A DNA stretch of 16,854 nucleotides from Thiotrichaceae bacterium (GCA_027009095.1 JALVDG010000039.1:1-16854), one strand, 5' to 3'. Counted from the stretch's first letter, positions 8,075-16,779 are shown. Translations and numbers: made by a program. Notes: generated by a model not told the origin, from the sequence alone.

Positions 8075-8389
8075 GGTTTCTTGATTATCTCGTGATATAT
8101 ATTGGATTGCTGAATATTCAGCCGCGAAAAGAATATTCTTTACGAATAGTTAAATATTAAATCTCTCGTACTAATTTAAGGCATCTAAAAGAATAGAAAT
8201 TAATTTTCAGATAAAGGGATATAAGCAAGAAGAATGATTCAACACCTAACTTATTTTTTTTATAAATATTGACACAACCCCATGTGACAATAATCGATGT
8301 GGGATGATACATTAATATAGCTGGGCTTTCCATGCAAAAAAACAAGTATGGTCATGCTCATTGTTTAACACTCCACAATCTATAAAAAT

Positions 8390-8415
8390 GTAACTACTCA
8401 GTATAATCAGTAACT
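8390..8415 (+). repeat. Solo left end of a family A element (A5)
   Basis: GTAACTACTCAG followed by TATAATCA and GTAACT: this equals the outer left end, the 8-bp spacer and the first 6 bases of the inner left end of the long form, closely matching copy A4. The rest of the element and any right end are absent. It probably marks an old deletion or incomplete excision. Confidence 0.6.
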
Positions 8416-8426
8416 AAAAAATAAAC

Positions 8427-8454
8427 ATAAAAAAAGGATGCCTAGGCATCCTTT
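8427..8454 (-). terminator. Rho-independent terminator of the hupB-tRNA unit
   Basis: A perfect 10-bp inverted repeat, AAAGGATGCC / GGCATCCTTT, with the centre TA (8443-8444). On the minus strand it is followed by a T run. It begins 7 bases beyond the CCA end of tRNA-Asp and would end a transcript carrying hupB, tRNA-Val and tRNA-Asp. Confidence 0.88.
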
Positions 8455-8461
8455 AACAATA

Positions 8462-8538
8462 TGGCGGAGCGGACGGGACTCGAACCCGCGACCCCCGGCG
8501 TGACAGGCCGGTATTCTAACCAACTGAACTACCGCTCC
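8462..8538 (-). tRNA. tRNA-Asp (GTC)
   Basis: A 77-nt cloverleaf with encoded CCA. The acceptor GGAGCGG pairs with CCGCTCC, discriminator G. The anticodon loop CTGTCAC gives anticodon GTC. The T arm carries GGTTCGAGTCC. The sequence is very close to E. coli tRNA-Asp. It lies 4 nt after tRNA-Val and just before the terminator. Confidence 0.96.
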
Positions 8539-8542
8539 GAAA

Positions 8543-8618
8543 TGGTGGGTGATGAGAGACTTGAACTCCCGACAACCGCCTTGTAAGGGCGGGGCTCTAC
8601 CAACTGAGCTAATCACCC
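8543..8618 (-). tRNA. tRNA-Val (TAC)
   Basis: A 76-nt cloverleaf with encoded CCA. The acceptor GGGTGAT pairs with ATCACCC. The anticodon stem CCGCC / GGCGG encloses CTTACAA, anticodon TAC. It starts 17 nt after the hupB stop codon, so it is probably cotranscribed with hupB and processed out. Confidence 0.96.
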
Positions 8619-8635
8619 CTCAACCTGAGAGCGCG

Positions 8636-8908
8636 CTAGTTTACGGCATCTTTTAATGCTTTACCAGCCTTAAATGCAGGATTTTTTGATGCTTTAATTT
8701 GAATTGCTTCTCCAGTACGTGGATTACGTCCTGTACGCGCACTACGATCACGAACTAAGAATGTTCCAAAACCGATAAGCGTCACTTGATCGCCACTCTC
8801 CAAGGCTTCTGTAACAACTTCAACAAAACTTTTATAGGCACGTTCTGCATCAGCTTTTGTTAAGCCTGATTTTTCAGCCATTGCTTGTACTAATTCTGAC
8901 TTATTCAT
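8636..8908 (-). CDS. hupB: DNA-binding protein HU, beta-type
   Basis: HU is a small dimeric nucleoid protein that bends DNA with little sequence preference. The product is 90 aa, the normal length, beginning [20 protein letters not shown]. The beta-arm region has [20 protein letters not shown], with the conserved RNPRTG and Pro tip, and the protein ends in the typical [14 protein letters not shown] ribosome binding site (CAGGA) lies 6 bases before the ATG. It sits between lon and ppiD, as hupB does in E. coli and Pseudomonas, which supports the symbol. tRNA-Val and tRNA-Asp follow within the same apparent unit. A sigma-70-like promoter lies about 100 bp upstream. Confidence 0.97.
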   Translation of the reverse strand: MNKSELVQAMAEKSGLTKADAERAYKSFVEVVTEALESGDQVTLIGFGTFLVRDRSARTGRNPRTGEAIQIKASKNPAFKAGKALKDAVN

Positions 8909-8949
8909 ATATATCCTGTCCTTCTAGTATATTAGGTAGGTAGTGGTTA

Positions 8950-8978
8950 AGTGATACTTATCATTTGGGATAAGCACT
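8950..8978 (-). promoter_or_regulatory. Hairpin in the hupB leader
   Basis: CTTATC / GATAAG with a 6-base loop (8957-8974), extended by AGTG / CACT across a 3-base bulge. It lies between the candidate hupB promoter and its ribosome binding site, so it would be in the mRNA leader. Any regulatory role is unproven. Confidence 0.35.
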
Positions 8979-9008
8979 AAAAACTTTATCTTTCATACTA
9001 ACAAATAA

Positions 9009-9037
9009 AAGATAATGCGACAAATAAGGCATTTCAA
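9009..9037 (-). promoter_or_regulatory. Candidate sigma-70 promoter of hupB
   Basis: On the minus strand TTGAAA (9032-9037) and TATCTT (9009-9014) are separated by exactly 17 bp. This would give a leader of about 95 nt before hupB. Inferred from spacing and consensus only. Confidence 0.5.
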
Positions 9038-9055
9038 CTTATCTGCAATAAAGGC

Positions 9056-9077
9056 TAATACTAAAAGCCTAGTATTA
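9056..9077. repeat. Perfect inverted repeat between lon and hupB
   Basis: TAATACTA / TAGTATTA with the 6-base loop AAAGCC, located 112 bp beyond the lon stop codon and just upstream of the candidate hupB promoter. There is no strong T tract, so it is a weak terminator candidate or a protein-binding site. Confidence 0.35.
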
Positions 9078-9188
9078 ATGGTTTATACCAAATTCATCCA
9101 AAGTGTGCTGTACTTTAATAAATAGCTAGGCTTCAATCAAGGCATTAATGAATTTAATTTACTGATTTATATAAATCTTTCTCAAAAA

Positions 9189-11606
9189 TTAATGCGCAAG
9201 AGCGGCATCGGCTCCATCATCGGTAGATTTAGTCTCATGAGACTCTACATCAGAAACGCTTTCACCATCCCCTTTTATAGGGATAGGTAATGACTCTAGC
9301 GCTAACTCAAGAACCTCATCAAACCATTTGACAGGCTTTATCTCTAAACCTTTTTTAATATTATCCGGGATTTCAATTAAGTCTTTTTTATTGTCGGCAG
9401 GAATTAATACAACCGTTATACCACCTCTATGGGCTGCTAATAACTTTTCCTTCAAACCACCTATTGGCAAAACCTCTCCACGAAGCGTAATCTCACCTGT
9501 CATTGCAACCTCTGCCCTAACAGGAATACGAGTCATTGCTGAGACAATAGCCGTTGCCATCCCTATCCCAGCACTTGGTCCATCTTTAGGAGTAGCTCCT
9601 TCCGGAACGTGTATGTGAACACTATTTTTCTTTAGGAACTTAGAAGAAAGTCCTAACTGAAGTGCACGACTCTTAACAACAGTTTCAGCAGCCTGAATTG
9701 ACTCTTGCATGACCTTACCAAGACTACCTGTACTCTTAATACCGCCATTTCCAGGAAGAACGACGCTTTCAATTGTTAATAACTCCCCTCCAACCGATGT
9801 CCAAGCTAAACCTGTTACCTGTCCTATTTGGTTTTCTTTATCTGCACGTCCAAAATCAAAACGCTGAATGCCAAGATATTTTTCAATATTTCTAGCACTC
9901 ACCGCTGACTTCTTTTTCTTCTTTAATAAGTGTCCCTTTATTGTCTTTCGACAAATTTTTGATATTTCTCGATCTAAATTTCTAACACCAGCTTCACGCG
10001 TATAATGGCGAATGATCGCCAATATTGCACTATCACTAATAGTCAATTCACCCTTCTTTATACCGTTTGCTTTAAACTGCTTTGGCATTAAGTAATTTTT
10101 AGCAATATTTAACTTTTCATCTTCTGTATAGCCAGGAATATTAATGACTTCCATTCGATCAAGCAAAGGACCAGGAATATTCATACTATTTGATGTCGCG
10201 ACAAACATCACATCAGATAAATCAAAATCAACCTCAAGATAATGATCCGCAAAGGTATGATTTTGTTCAGGGTCTAAGACTTCTAATAATGCAGATGATG
10301 GATCCCCACGAAAATCAGCAGCCATTTTATCGATTTCATCCAATAAAAATAGTGGATTTTTTGTGCCAATACGAGATAAGTTTTGGATGATTTTTCCAGG
10401 TAGTGCTCCAATATAAGTACGGCGATGACCTCGAATTTCAGCTTCATCACGCACACCACCTAACGCCATTCTAGTGTATTTTCGTCCAGTTGCTCTTGCG
10501 ATAGAGCGACCTAATGATGTTTTACCGACACCTGGAGGTCCGACTAAACATAAAATAGGTCCTTTTAATTTTTTCACACGCTGTTGAACTGCTAAATACT
10601 CAACAATACGTTCCTTTACTTTATCTAAGCCATAGTGATCATCATCTAATATATTCTGAGCTTTTCCTAAATCAGAAATAATCCGTGATTTTTTCTTCCA
10701 AGGCAGACCTACCATCCAGTCAATATAATTGCGTACTACCGTTGCTTCAGCCGACATTGGCGACATCATTTTTAACTTATTAAGCTCAGATGTAGCCTTT
10801 TCTTTTGCCTCTTTTGGCATACCAACTTTTTTAATTTTTGCTTCCAACTCATCCAATTCGTTAGGTACCTCATCCATATCACCTAACTCTTTTTGAATCG
10901 CTTTCATTTGCTCATTCAAATAGTATTCGCGCTGGCTTTTTTCCATCTGTTGTTTAACTCGCCCACGAATCCGTTTTTCCACTTGTAGCAAATCGATTTC
11001 ACTATCGACAAGCTCTATTAACTTGTCTAGACGCTGAGTTATACTAATGATTTCAAGAAGCTCTTGTTTTTTTGCAACTTTAAGATTGAGATGAGAAGCA
11101 ATGGTGTCTGCTAATCTTTCAGGCTCATCAACACCTGATAATGAGGATAATACTTCCGTTGGTATTTTCTTATTTAATTTTACATACTTATTAAATTGCC
11201 CAATCAGCATTTTACTAAGTAGCTCTACTTTGCGTTCTTCCACTTTTTCGGTAGAAAAAATATTTTTTATATCTGCTGCTAGATAACCATTGTCATCCGA
11301 TATTTTTATAATAGATGTACGTTCTATTCCTTCAACTAATACTTTTAAAGTACCATCTGGTAGCTTAAGAAGCTGTAAGATAGTTGCCAGCGTTGCAACA
11401 GAGTAAACATCATCTACACTTGGGTCATCAACTTCTGCATTTTTCTGTGCAACCAGCAATATTTGCTTATCACTTTCCATTGCTACATCAAGTGCTTTAA
11501 TAGATTTCTCTCTCCCCACAAAAAGAGGAATGACCATATAAGGATAAACAACCACATCACGCAGCGTTAAAACAGGAATATTATTGACAATATTAGTCTC
11601 AGGCAT
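9189..11606 (-). CDS. lon: ATP-dependent protease Lon
   Basis: Lon is a hexameric cytoplasmic AAA+ serine protease that degrades misfolded and short-lived regulatory proteins. The 805-aa product has the N-terminal substrate-binding domain ([22 protein letters not shown], about 10-205), a coiled-coil linker (about 205-300), Walker A GPPGVGKT (356-363), Walker B LLDEID (421-426), and the C-terminal protease domain with PKDGPSAG. The catalytic dyad is Ser678 and Lys721, one residue off E. coli numbering (679/722). Length is close to E. coli (784), with a slightly longer acidic C-terminal tail. A GAGG ribosome binding site lies 5 bases before the ATG. It is downstream of clpX, as in E. coli, but separated by a 576-bp spacer carrying two miniature elements, so it needs its own promoter. 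Confidence 0.98.
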   Translation of the reverse strand: MPETNIVNNIPVLTLRDVVVYPYMVIPLFVGREKSIKALDVAMESDKQILLVAQKNAEVDDPSVDDVYSVATLATILQLLKLPDGTLKVLVEGIERTSIIKISDDNGYLAADIKNIFSTEKVEERKVELLSKMLIGQFNKYVKLNKKIPTEVLSSLSGVDEPERLADTIASHLNLKVAKKQELLEIISITQRLDKLIELVDSEIDLLQVEKRIRGRVKQQMEKSQREYYLNEQMKAIQKELGDMDEVPNELDELEAKIKKVGMPKEAKEKATSELNKLKMMSPMSAEATVVRNYIDWMVGLPWKKKSRIISDLGKAQNILDDDHYGLDKVKERIVEYLAVQQRVKKLKGPILCLVGPPGVGKTSLGRSIARATGRKYTRMALGGVRDEAEIRGHRRTYIGALPGKIIQNLSRIGTKNPLFLLDEIDKMAADFRGDPSSALLEVLDPEQNHTFADHYLEVDFDLSDVMFVATSNSMNIPGPLLDRMEVINIPGYTEDEKLNIAKNYLMPKQFKANGIKKGELTISDSAILAIIRHYTREAGVRNLDREISKICRKTIKGHLLKKKKKSAVSARNIEKYLGIQRFDFGRADKENQIGQVTGLAWTSVGGELLTIESVVLPGNGGIKSTGSLGKVMQESIQAAETVVKSRALQLGLSSKFLKKNSVHIHVPEGATPKDGPSAGIGMATAIVSAMTRIPVRAEVAMTGEITLRGEVLPIGGLKEKLLAAHRGGITVVLIPADNKKDLIEIPDNIKKGLEIKPVKWFDEVLELALESLPIPIKGDGESVSDVESHETKSTDDGADAALAH

Positions 11607-11699
11607 ACAAACCTCAGTTTAGGAAATTTAATATATCCGTATTTCACAAAAAGAGTGAATTTAGAAAAACACAATAACGGATAAAAAGCTTTCTATAGG

Positions 11700-11724
11700 A
11701 TTGGGATAAAACGACAAAACTCAA
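11700..11724 (-). promoter_or_regulatory. Candidate sigma-32 promoter of lon
   Basis: On the minus strand TTGAGT (11719-11724), a 13-bp spacer and CCCAAT (11700-11705) resemble the heat-shock pattern TTGAAA, 11-16 bp, CCCCAT. It is 94 bp upstream of the lon start. lon is a classic heat-shock gene, which makes this plausible, but the match is partial. Confidence 0.35.
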
Positions 11725-11790
11725 CATTTACGGTTAACTTGCCGTACTATTTAATTTATAAAAAGATTAAAAAAACTATTGTAACTTAAA

Positions 11791-11916
11791 CCTGAATCCA
11801 TGACTTCATTATGTCACAGTGAATAAGCTATTGATTCATCAAGAATATTAAAAATACCCGCTTCTAAACCAATATCTTACCCCCCCTATTATCCGTATTG
11901 AAGTCACGAATTCAGA
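11791..11916 (-). mobile_element. Family B miniature element, copy B2
   Basis: A 126-bp non-coding element in the opposite orientation to copy B1. Its ends, CCTGAATCCATGACTTCATT and the reverse complement of the right side (TCTGAATTCGTGACTTCAAT), are imperfect inverted repeats of about 20 bp. It is flanked by perfect TTAAA direct repeats (11786-11790 and 11917-11921), a 5-bp target duplication. The block GAATAAGCTATTGATT is shared with B1. Confidence 0.75.
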
Positions 11917-12042
11917 TTAAAAGAAAGGCGAATACCCCTACTATTTTTATAATGAGAATAAAGGTATTTACAACACTATTTAAGAATTACTATTAAAGTA
12001 GTAATATCAATATTAGAAATTTACTCTTTCCAAAGAAAGAGC

Positions 12043-12163
12043 GTAACTGCTCGGATTGCATTCTATTTTGTTCGAGTTCAAGGCAAAAGGGCGGAGTCTA
12101 TCAGTATAATGAGCACTTTTAACGCAGAAATCGGGCAAAACAGAGTTCAAGCTGAGTAGTTAT
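12043..12163 (+). mobile_element. Family A miniature element, copy A3 (short form)
   Basis: A 121-bp non-coding element with only the inner left end (GTAACTGCTCGG) and a right end closing GCTGAGTAGTTAT. It is flanked by GAAAGAGC (12035-12042) and AAAAGAGC (12164-12171), an 8-bp target duplication with one mismatch. It lacks the outer left end seen in A1, A2 and A4, which defines the minimal mobile unit of the family. Confidence 0.8.
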
Positions 12164-12182
12164 AAAAGAGCTTAAAACAAAA

Positions 12183-13469
12183 TCAATTACTTGCTGCTTT
12201 TTTAATAGACTCTACATCTTTATTCTCATAAATTAAATAAGGTTTTGAATCCCCTTTAATAACCCCTTCATCAATAACTACTTTGCTAATACCCTCTAAA
12301 GAGGGTAAATCATACATTGTATCAAGAAGTATTTTTTCCATAATAGTACGCAAACCACGAGCCCCCGTATTACGTTCCATTGCTTTCTCTGCAATACCTG
12401 TTAACGCTTCATCACGAAAGTCCAACTCTACACCTTCCATCTCAAATAATTTACTATATTGCTTAGTCAGCGCATTTTTTGGCTCCGTTAATATACGAAC
12501 CAAGGCTTTGGCATCTAATTCTTCCAACGTAGCGACAACAGGTAAACGCCCGATAAATTCAGGAATTAGACCATAGCGAACTAGGTCTTCAGCTTCAACA
12601 TTCTTAATGACTTCACCAAAGCTCTTTCCATCATCAGGCTTTTTAACATCTGCACCAAAGCCAATACTACTTTTAAGTGTTCGATTAAGTACCACTTTAT
12701 CTAAACCTGAAAAAGCACCACCACAAATAAAGAGTATATTTTTTGTATTAACTTGTAAAAATTCTTGCTGAGGATGTTTACGCCCACCTTGAGGAGGTAC
12801 GGAGGCGATAGTTCCCTCTATAAGCTTTAATAAGGCTTGCTGAACACCCTCTCCAGAAACATCACGGGTAATAGACGGATTATCCGATTTACGGGAAATT
12901 TTATCTATTTCATCGATATAGACAATACCAGTCTCAGCCTTATCAACATCGTAGTCACATTTCTGCAATAATTTTTGAATTATATTTTCAACATCCTCAC
13001 CAACATAGCCCGCTTCTGTCAATGTCGTTGCATCAGCCATTGTAAAAGGTACATCTAAAGTACGAGCTAATGTTTCAGCCAATAAGGTTTTACCACTACC
13101 TGTTGGTCCAATAAGAAGAATATTACTCTTAGAAAGCTCTACTTCATCATCAAAACTATTATTACTTTCCATTCGCTTATAGTGATTATAAACAGCAACT
13201 GACAATACTTTCTTCGCCGCATTTTGAGAAATAACATAATCATCAAGCAGGGCTGTTATTTCACGGGGAGTCGGAAGTTTGCTTGAGCCCTCTTCTTTTT
13301 TATCTTCTAACTCTTCACGAATAATATCATTACAAAGATCAACACACTCATCACAGACAAAAACAGAAGGACCAGCAATTAATTTTCTCACTTCATGCTG
13401 ACTTTTCCCACAAAATGAACAATATAATAATTTGCCATTATCTTGATCGCCTTTTTTGTCATCACTCAT
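12183..13469 (-). CDS. clpX: ClpX, ATPase subunit of the ClpXP protease
   Basis: ClpX is a hexameric AAA+ unfoldase that recognises tagged substrates, such as SsrA-tagged proteins, and feeds them into ClpP in the cytoplasm. The 428-aa length is normal. The N-terminal C4 zinc-binding domain uses Cys17, Cys20, Cys39 and Cys42 (CSFC and CDEC). Walker A GPTGSGKT is at 121-128, the substrate-gripping pore loop GYVG at 154-157, Walker B IVYIDEID at 182-189, and the GGRKHP pore loop follows further on. GAGG lies upstream of the ATG. clpP lies upstream, 232 bp away beyond a strong terminator, so clpX may also use its own promoter. The spacing is wider than in many relatives. Confidence 0.98.
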   Translation of the reverse strand: MSDDKKGDQDNGKLLYCSFCGKSQHEVRKLIAGPSVFVCDECVDLCNDIIREELEDKKEEGSSKLPTPREITALLDDYVISQNAAKKVLSVAVYNHYKRMESNNSFDDEVELSKSNILLIGPTGSGKTLLAETLARTLDVPFTMADATTLTEAGYVGEDVENIIQKLLQKCDYDVDKAETGIVYIDEIDKISRKSDNPSITRDVSGEGVQQALLKLIEGTIASVPPQGGRKHPQQEFLQVNTKNILFICGGAFSGLDKVVLNRTLKSSIGFGADVKKPDDGKSFGEVIKNVEAEDLVRYGLIPEFIGRLPVVATLEELDAKALVRILTEPKNALTKQYSKLFEMEGVELDFRDEALTGIAEKAMERNTGARGLRTIMEKILLDTMYDLPSLEGISKVVIDEGVIKGDSKPYLIYENKDVESIKKAASN

Positions 13470-13645
13470 TACTAGAGTACCTCTATTTTAATCATTTTAT
13501 ACAATATAACGTGGTTGGAGTACTAAATCCCATTCATTAATTAATAGAATCGCAAGCCAACTATCATATTTAATTATTGTCTCCAGTCTAACCGAATCAA
13601 TTTAAATGTACAGTTCACAGAGATAAAAACAGGACATTAATATAC

Positions 13646-13675
13646 AAAAAAAATGGTCTGACTAGCAGACCATTT
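13646..13675 (-). terminator. Rho-independent terminator after clpP
   Basis: A perfect 10-bp stem, AAATGGTCTG / CAGACCATTT, with the 5-base loop ACTAG. On the minus strand it is followed by a run of eight T. It starts 26 nt past the clpP stop codon, partly separating clpP from clpX expression. Confidence 0.9.
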
Positions 13676-13701
13676 CCAAAAATTTTAAAGATATAATTAA
13701 A

Positions 13702-14313
13702 CTATCTTTTATCTAAAACCTCATCAATTAAACCATATTTCTGCGCCTCTACAGCGGTCATAAAATTATCACGCTCTGTATCTTTAGCTATTTTCTTTAA
13801 TGTTTGACCACTATGCTTGGCAAGAACTTTATTTAATTCTTCACGAATCTTAAGAATTTCTTTAGCATGTATTTCAATATCTGTCGCCTGACCTTGATAA
13901 CCACCCAATGGCTGATGAATCATCACTCGGGAGTGAGGAAGAGCAAAACGTTTACCTTCTGCTCCTCCAGCTAATAAAACTGCACCCATACTTGCTGCTT
14001 GACCAATACATAAAGTGCTTACGTCAGGCTTGATAAATTGCATTGTATCGTAAACCCCCATTCCTGCCGTAACTACTCCACCTGGTGAGTTAATATACAA
14101 ATGAATATCTTTCTCTGGATTTTCAGACTCTAAAAATAACAACTGTGCAACAATTAAATTAGCCATATGGTCTTCAATTGCGCCAACAACAAAAATCACC
14201 CGCTCTTTTAGTAAACGCGAATAGATATCATATGAGCGCTCTCCCCTGGAAGTTTGCTCAACAACCATAGGAATCAAACCTAACGCCTTATTTTTTAAAT
14301 TATTTTCTAACAT
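13702..14313 (-). CDS. clpP: ClpP, proteolytic subunit of ClpXP
   Basis: ClpP forms the 14-subunit serine protease barrel that degrades proteins unfolded by ClpX. The ATG at 14313 is chosen because AAGGA lies about 8 bases upstream; a GTG two codons earlier (14319) would be too close to it. This gives 203 aa, the usual length. The catalytic triad is visible: Ser108 in [11 protein letters not shown], His133 in MIHQP and Asp182 in TERDNFM. Family segments [16 protein letters not shown] and [10 protein letters not shown] are also present. The start lies 64 bp after the tig stop codon, matching the common tig-clpP order, and a terminator follows. A short N-terminal propeptide removed by self-processing is normal in this family and is not excluded. 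Confidence 0.97.
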   Translation of the reverse strand: MLENNLKNKALGLIPMVVEQTSRGERSYDIYSRLLKERVIFVVGAIEDHMANLIVAQLLFLESENPEKDIHLYINSPGGVVTAGMGVYDTMQFIKPDVSTLCIGQAASMGAVLLAGGAEGKRFALPHSRVMIHQPLGGYQGQATDIEIHAKEILKIREELNKVLAKHSGQTLKKIAKDTERDNFMTAVEAQKYGLIDEVLDKR

Positions 14314-14377
14314 TGTCACGTTCCTTAATTCTTTGTATAGCTTATTTTTTAGCTTTAATATTCAAAAAAAGAAACGA

Positions 14378-15688
14378 TTAAGCTACGTCTTCTTCTTTTT
14401 CAATTTCTGGATTCATTAATTCAGAAAAGCTCATTTCGTTATCAGTAACTTTAGCTTTTTCTAAAACCCAATCTACAATCATTTCTTCCATGACCGCAGC
14501 TTCAACTGTTTGCATCGCTTGTTCGTTTGTTTTGTAGTATTCAATTAATGCTTGTGGATCTTCGTAGGTTGAAGCCATACTTTCTAGCATTTCATCAACT
14601 TTTTTCTGATCTTTTTTCATACCATTGCTTGTTATAATTTCACCCACTATGAGTCCAAGTTTCACACGGCGACTAGCCTGCTCCTTAAATAACTCATCAG
14701 GTAAGGTTGAAATATCTGTACCTGTATTACCAAACATTTCGTTACGAACATGCTTTATTTCTTCTGCCACTAGGGACTCAGGAATTTCAATATCATGAAG
14801 ATCGTGCAATCCATCCATTACTGACTGCTTTAAACGTGCCTTGATATTCTGCTCAATCTCACGCTCCATATTTGACTTAATTTCTGCTTTAAAGCTTTCT
14901 TTATCACCGTCTTCAATACCAAATTTTTTGATAAACTCTTCGTCCACTTCTGGTAATGATGGTGCTTTGACTGATGTTACCTTTAATTCAAACTGAGCCG
15001 TCTTTCCTTTGAGGTTTTCCGCAGGGTAATCATCTGGGAAAGTTACATCAATTGTTTTTTCAGAATCAACTGTCATACCAACAAGACCCTCATCAAAGTC
15101 TTTTAGCATACGACCAGAACCTAACTCAACGGTGAAGTCTTTAGCAGACCCGCCTTCAAACACTTCGCCATCAAGTGTTCCTTCAAAATCGACAGTAACT
15201 TGATCGCCTTCTTGTGCTGCACGCTCTACATCTGTCCATTCTTTTTGTTGCTCGCGTAAGGTCTCTATCATTTGATCAACGTCAGCATCCTTTATCTTAA
15301 CTTTTGCTCTGCTTATTTCTAATTCGCTGACATCTGCAATCTCAAAGGAAGGATAAACTTCAAACGTCGCTACATACTCTAGGTCTTTTCCCGGCTCTAA
15401 AACCTCTGCATCTATACTAGGCAAACCAGCAACACGTAAATCTTCAGCATCTACTGCTTCATAAAATGTTGACTGAAATATATCACCAACCACTTCTTGA
15501 TATACAGAATCACCATACTGCTGACTTACAACACTAAGTGGTACCTTTCCTGGTCGAAAGCCATCAATTCTTACGCGACTACACATGCCTTTCAAACGTT
15601 TTTCAACTTCCCCATCGATACGTTCGGCAGGAACTGAAACATTCATTTTACGTCCGATATCACCTGTAGACTCAACAGAAACTTGCAT
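14378..15688 (-). CDS. tig: Trigger factor
   Basis: Trigger factor binds the ribosome at the tunnel exit and shields nascent chains. The ATG at 15688 is chosen because MQVSVESTGD matches the family N-terminus (E. coli MQVSVE) and a GAGG site lies 9 bases upstream; an ATG six codons earlier would add an atypical MVRFFC. This gives 436 aa, against 432 in E. coli. The ribosome-docking signature GFRPGKVP is at 43-50, with Phe44-Arg45 at the usual positions. The FKBP-type peptidyl-prolyl isomerase domain is at about 160-242 (EGDQVTVDFEGTLDG, ELGSGRMLKDFDEGL), and the C-terminal region forms the chaperone arms. It lies between tRNA-Leu and clpP. Confidence 0.97.
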   Translation of the reverse strand: MQVSVESTGDIGRKMNVSVPAERIDGEVEKRLKGMCSRVRIDGFRPGKVPLSVVSQQYGDSVYQEVVGDIFQSTFYEAVDAEDLRVAGLPSIDAEVLEPGKDLEYVATFEVYPSFEIADVSELEISRAKVKIKDADVDQMIETLREQQKEWTDVERAAQEGDQVTVDFEGTLDGEVFEGGSAKDFTVELGSGRMLKDFDEGLVGMTVDSEKTIDVTFPDDYPAENLKGKTAQFELKVTSVKAPSLPEVDEEFIKKFGIEDGDKESFKAEIKSNMEREIEQNIKARLKQSVMDGLHDLHDIEIPESLVAEEIKHVRNEMFGNTGTDISTLPDELFKEQASRRVKLGLIVGEIITSNGMKKDQKKVDEMLESMASTYEDPQALIEYYKTNEQAMQTVEAAVMEEMIVDWVLEKAKVTDNEMSFSELMNPEIEKEEDVA

Positions 15689-15799
15689 GCAAAAAAACCT
15701 CACCATTTACCGCCTATTAAATAGGAATACAGTAAACCTCTAAAAAAATTAATATTTAAGTATGGTATTCAAAAAAGGAAGGGCGGTATCTTTTTAAGA

Positions 15800-15885
<86 letters not shown>

Positions 15886-16029
15886 TTTCTTAAAAACTAA
15901 ACTAAGCTCATAACCCTTTATGAACTGACCGCATGATTATACATCGCAAAGAACTGCTTGTGTACAATCCTCACTAAAAGATATGAAATTCTGTGGAAAC
16001 TACTAGAGAATTTTTATATCTAATATGTC

Positions 16030-16106
16030 TGGGGTGGATGATGGGACTTGAACCCACGACGACCGGAATCACAATCCGGGGCTCTACCAACTGAGCTACA
16101 CCCACC
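16030..16106 (-). tRNA. tRNA-His (GTG)
   Basis: 77 nt including the encoded CCA and the extra G at position -1 that pairs with discriminator C, the identity mark of tRNA-His. The acceptor is GTGGGTG. The anticodon stem CCGGA / TCCGG encloses TTGTGAT, anticodon GTG. Confidence 0.95.
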
Positions 16107-16162
16107 ATAAAAATTATTTATTTTGTACAACACTTCATTTTTTAGCACAAACCAAACTAGCA

Positions 16163-16239
<77 letters not shown>

Positions 16240-16282
16240 ATTGCTATAATTCGATTAATACCGCTTGCAACCGCTATAAAAA

Positions 16283-16359
16283 TGGTCGGGATAGAGAGAT
16301 TCGAACTCCCGACATCCTGCACCCAAAGCAGGCGCGCTACCAGACTGCGCTATATCCCG
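16283..16359 (-). tRNA. tRNA-Pro (TGG)
   Basis: 77 nt with encoded CCA. The acceptor CGGGATA, with the C1 typical of tRNA-Pro, pairs with TATCCCG. The anticodon stem CCTGC / GCAGG encloses TTTGGGT, anticodon TGG. It is the promoter-proximal tRNA of the Pro-Arg-His-Leu group. Confidence 0.95.
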
Positions 16360-16415
16360 ACATACTCCATTCATGATCACCAAACTAATTTCAAGCAACC
16401 ATCAAAGGAGCGCGA

Positions 16416-16444
16416 ATGATACGCACCAATAAACATCGCGTCAA
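16416..16444 (-). promoter_or_regulatory. Sigma-70 promoter of the tRNA group
   Basis: On the minus strand TTGACG (16439-16444) and TATCAT (16416-16421) are separated by 17 bp. The -10 box is followed by the GC-rich stretch TCGCGCTCC, like the discriminator of stable-RNA promoters under stringent control. tRNA-Pro begins 56 bp downstream of the -10 box. Confidence 0.72.
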
Positions 16445-16477
16445 CCCAAAACATATATTTTTATAGATTTTTTTACT

Positions 16478-16620
16478 GTAACTACTCAGTATAATCAGCA
16501 ACTGCTCAGATTGTACTCTATTTTGCTCGAACTCAAGGCAAAAGGGTGGGGTTTATCAGTATAAATAAGCACTTTTAACGCAGAAATCGGGCAATTATAG
16601 AGTTCAAGCTGAGTAGTTGC
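16478..16620 (+). mobile_element. Family A miniature element, copy A4 (long form)
   Basis: A 143-bp non-coding element. The outer left end GTAACTACTCAG (16478-16489), the 8-bp spacer TATAATCA and the inner left end GCAACTGCTCAG from 16498 are followed by the body and the right end GCTGAGTAGTTGC. The flanks TTTTTACT (16470-16477) and TTTTTATT (16621-16628) match at 7 of 8 positions, indicating that the outer end was the insertion boundary here, although the flanks are T-rich. Confidence 0.78.
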
Positions 16621-16779
16621 TTTTTATTTTATGTTATTAGTGTATAGATTTTAAATTAAAGACTATAACTAAACTATCTTTTATCCTAAAGTACCCACCC
16701 TAGTACTCCAACAAGTTTTTAATTCTTTACAAGACGACCCTGAAAAATCAATTTGCATTCATGGAATATACACAACATT

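Larger units (their letters stand above)
8075..8461. other. Spacer between ppiD and the tRNA-Asp gene
   Basis: No gene is supported. It contains the ppiD upstream region (no confident promoter seen), a stray left end of a family A element (8390-8415) and the terminator of the hupB-tRNA unit (8427-8454). A 62-codon frame on the minus strand has no ribosome binding site or recognisable motif. Confidence 0.6.
11607..12182. other. Spacer between clpX and lon with two miniature elements
   Basis: No gene is visible. From left to right it holds the lon promoter region, family B copy B2 (11791-11916), an AT-rich stretch, and family A copy A3 (12043-12163), which ends 19 bp past the clpX stop codon. 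No separate clpX terminator is seen; the inverted repeats of A3 could fold in its transcript. Confidence 0.7.
16360..16779. other. Divergent spacer between the tRNA group and folD
   Basis: No gene is visible. It holds the minus-strand promoter of the tRNA group (16416-16444) and family A copy A4 (16478-16620). The 159 bp before folD are AT-rich and must carry the folD promoter, but I see no confident match. Confidence 0.65.

Noticed and set aside
8269..8297. Perfect TTGACA on the plus strand
   Set aside because: No good -10 box at 16-18 bp and no plus-strand gene downstream.
8157..8345. 62-codon frame on the minus strand upstream of ppiD
   Set aside because: No ribosome binding site, no recognisable motif, and AT-rich composition; not supportable as a gene.
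8407..8616. Open frame on the minus strand across the tRNA-Asp and tRNA-Val genes
   Set aside because: It runs through the tRNAs and the terminator; the peptide is a translation artefact of tRNA sequence.
16701..16715. TAGTACTCCAACAAG, similar to sequence at 5949-5964 and on the minus strand near 13514
   Set aside because: Short shared words of this length are expected by chance in an AT-rich window; no inverted ends or target duplications were seen.
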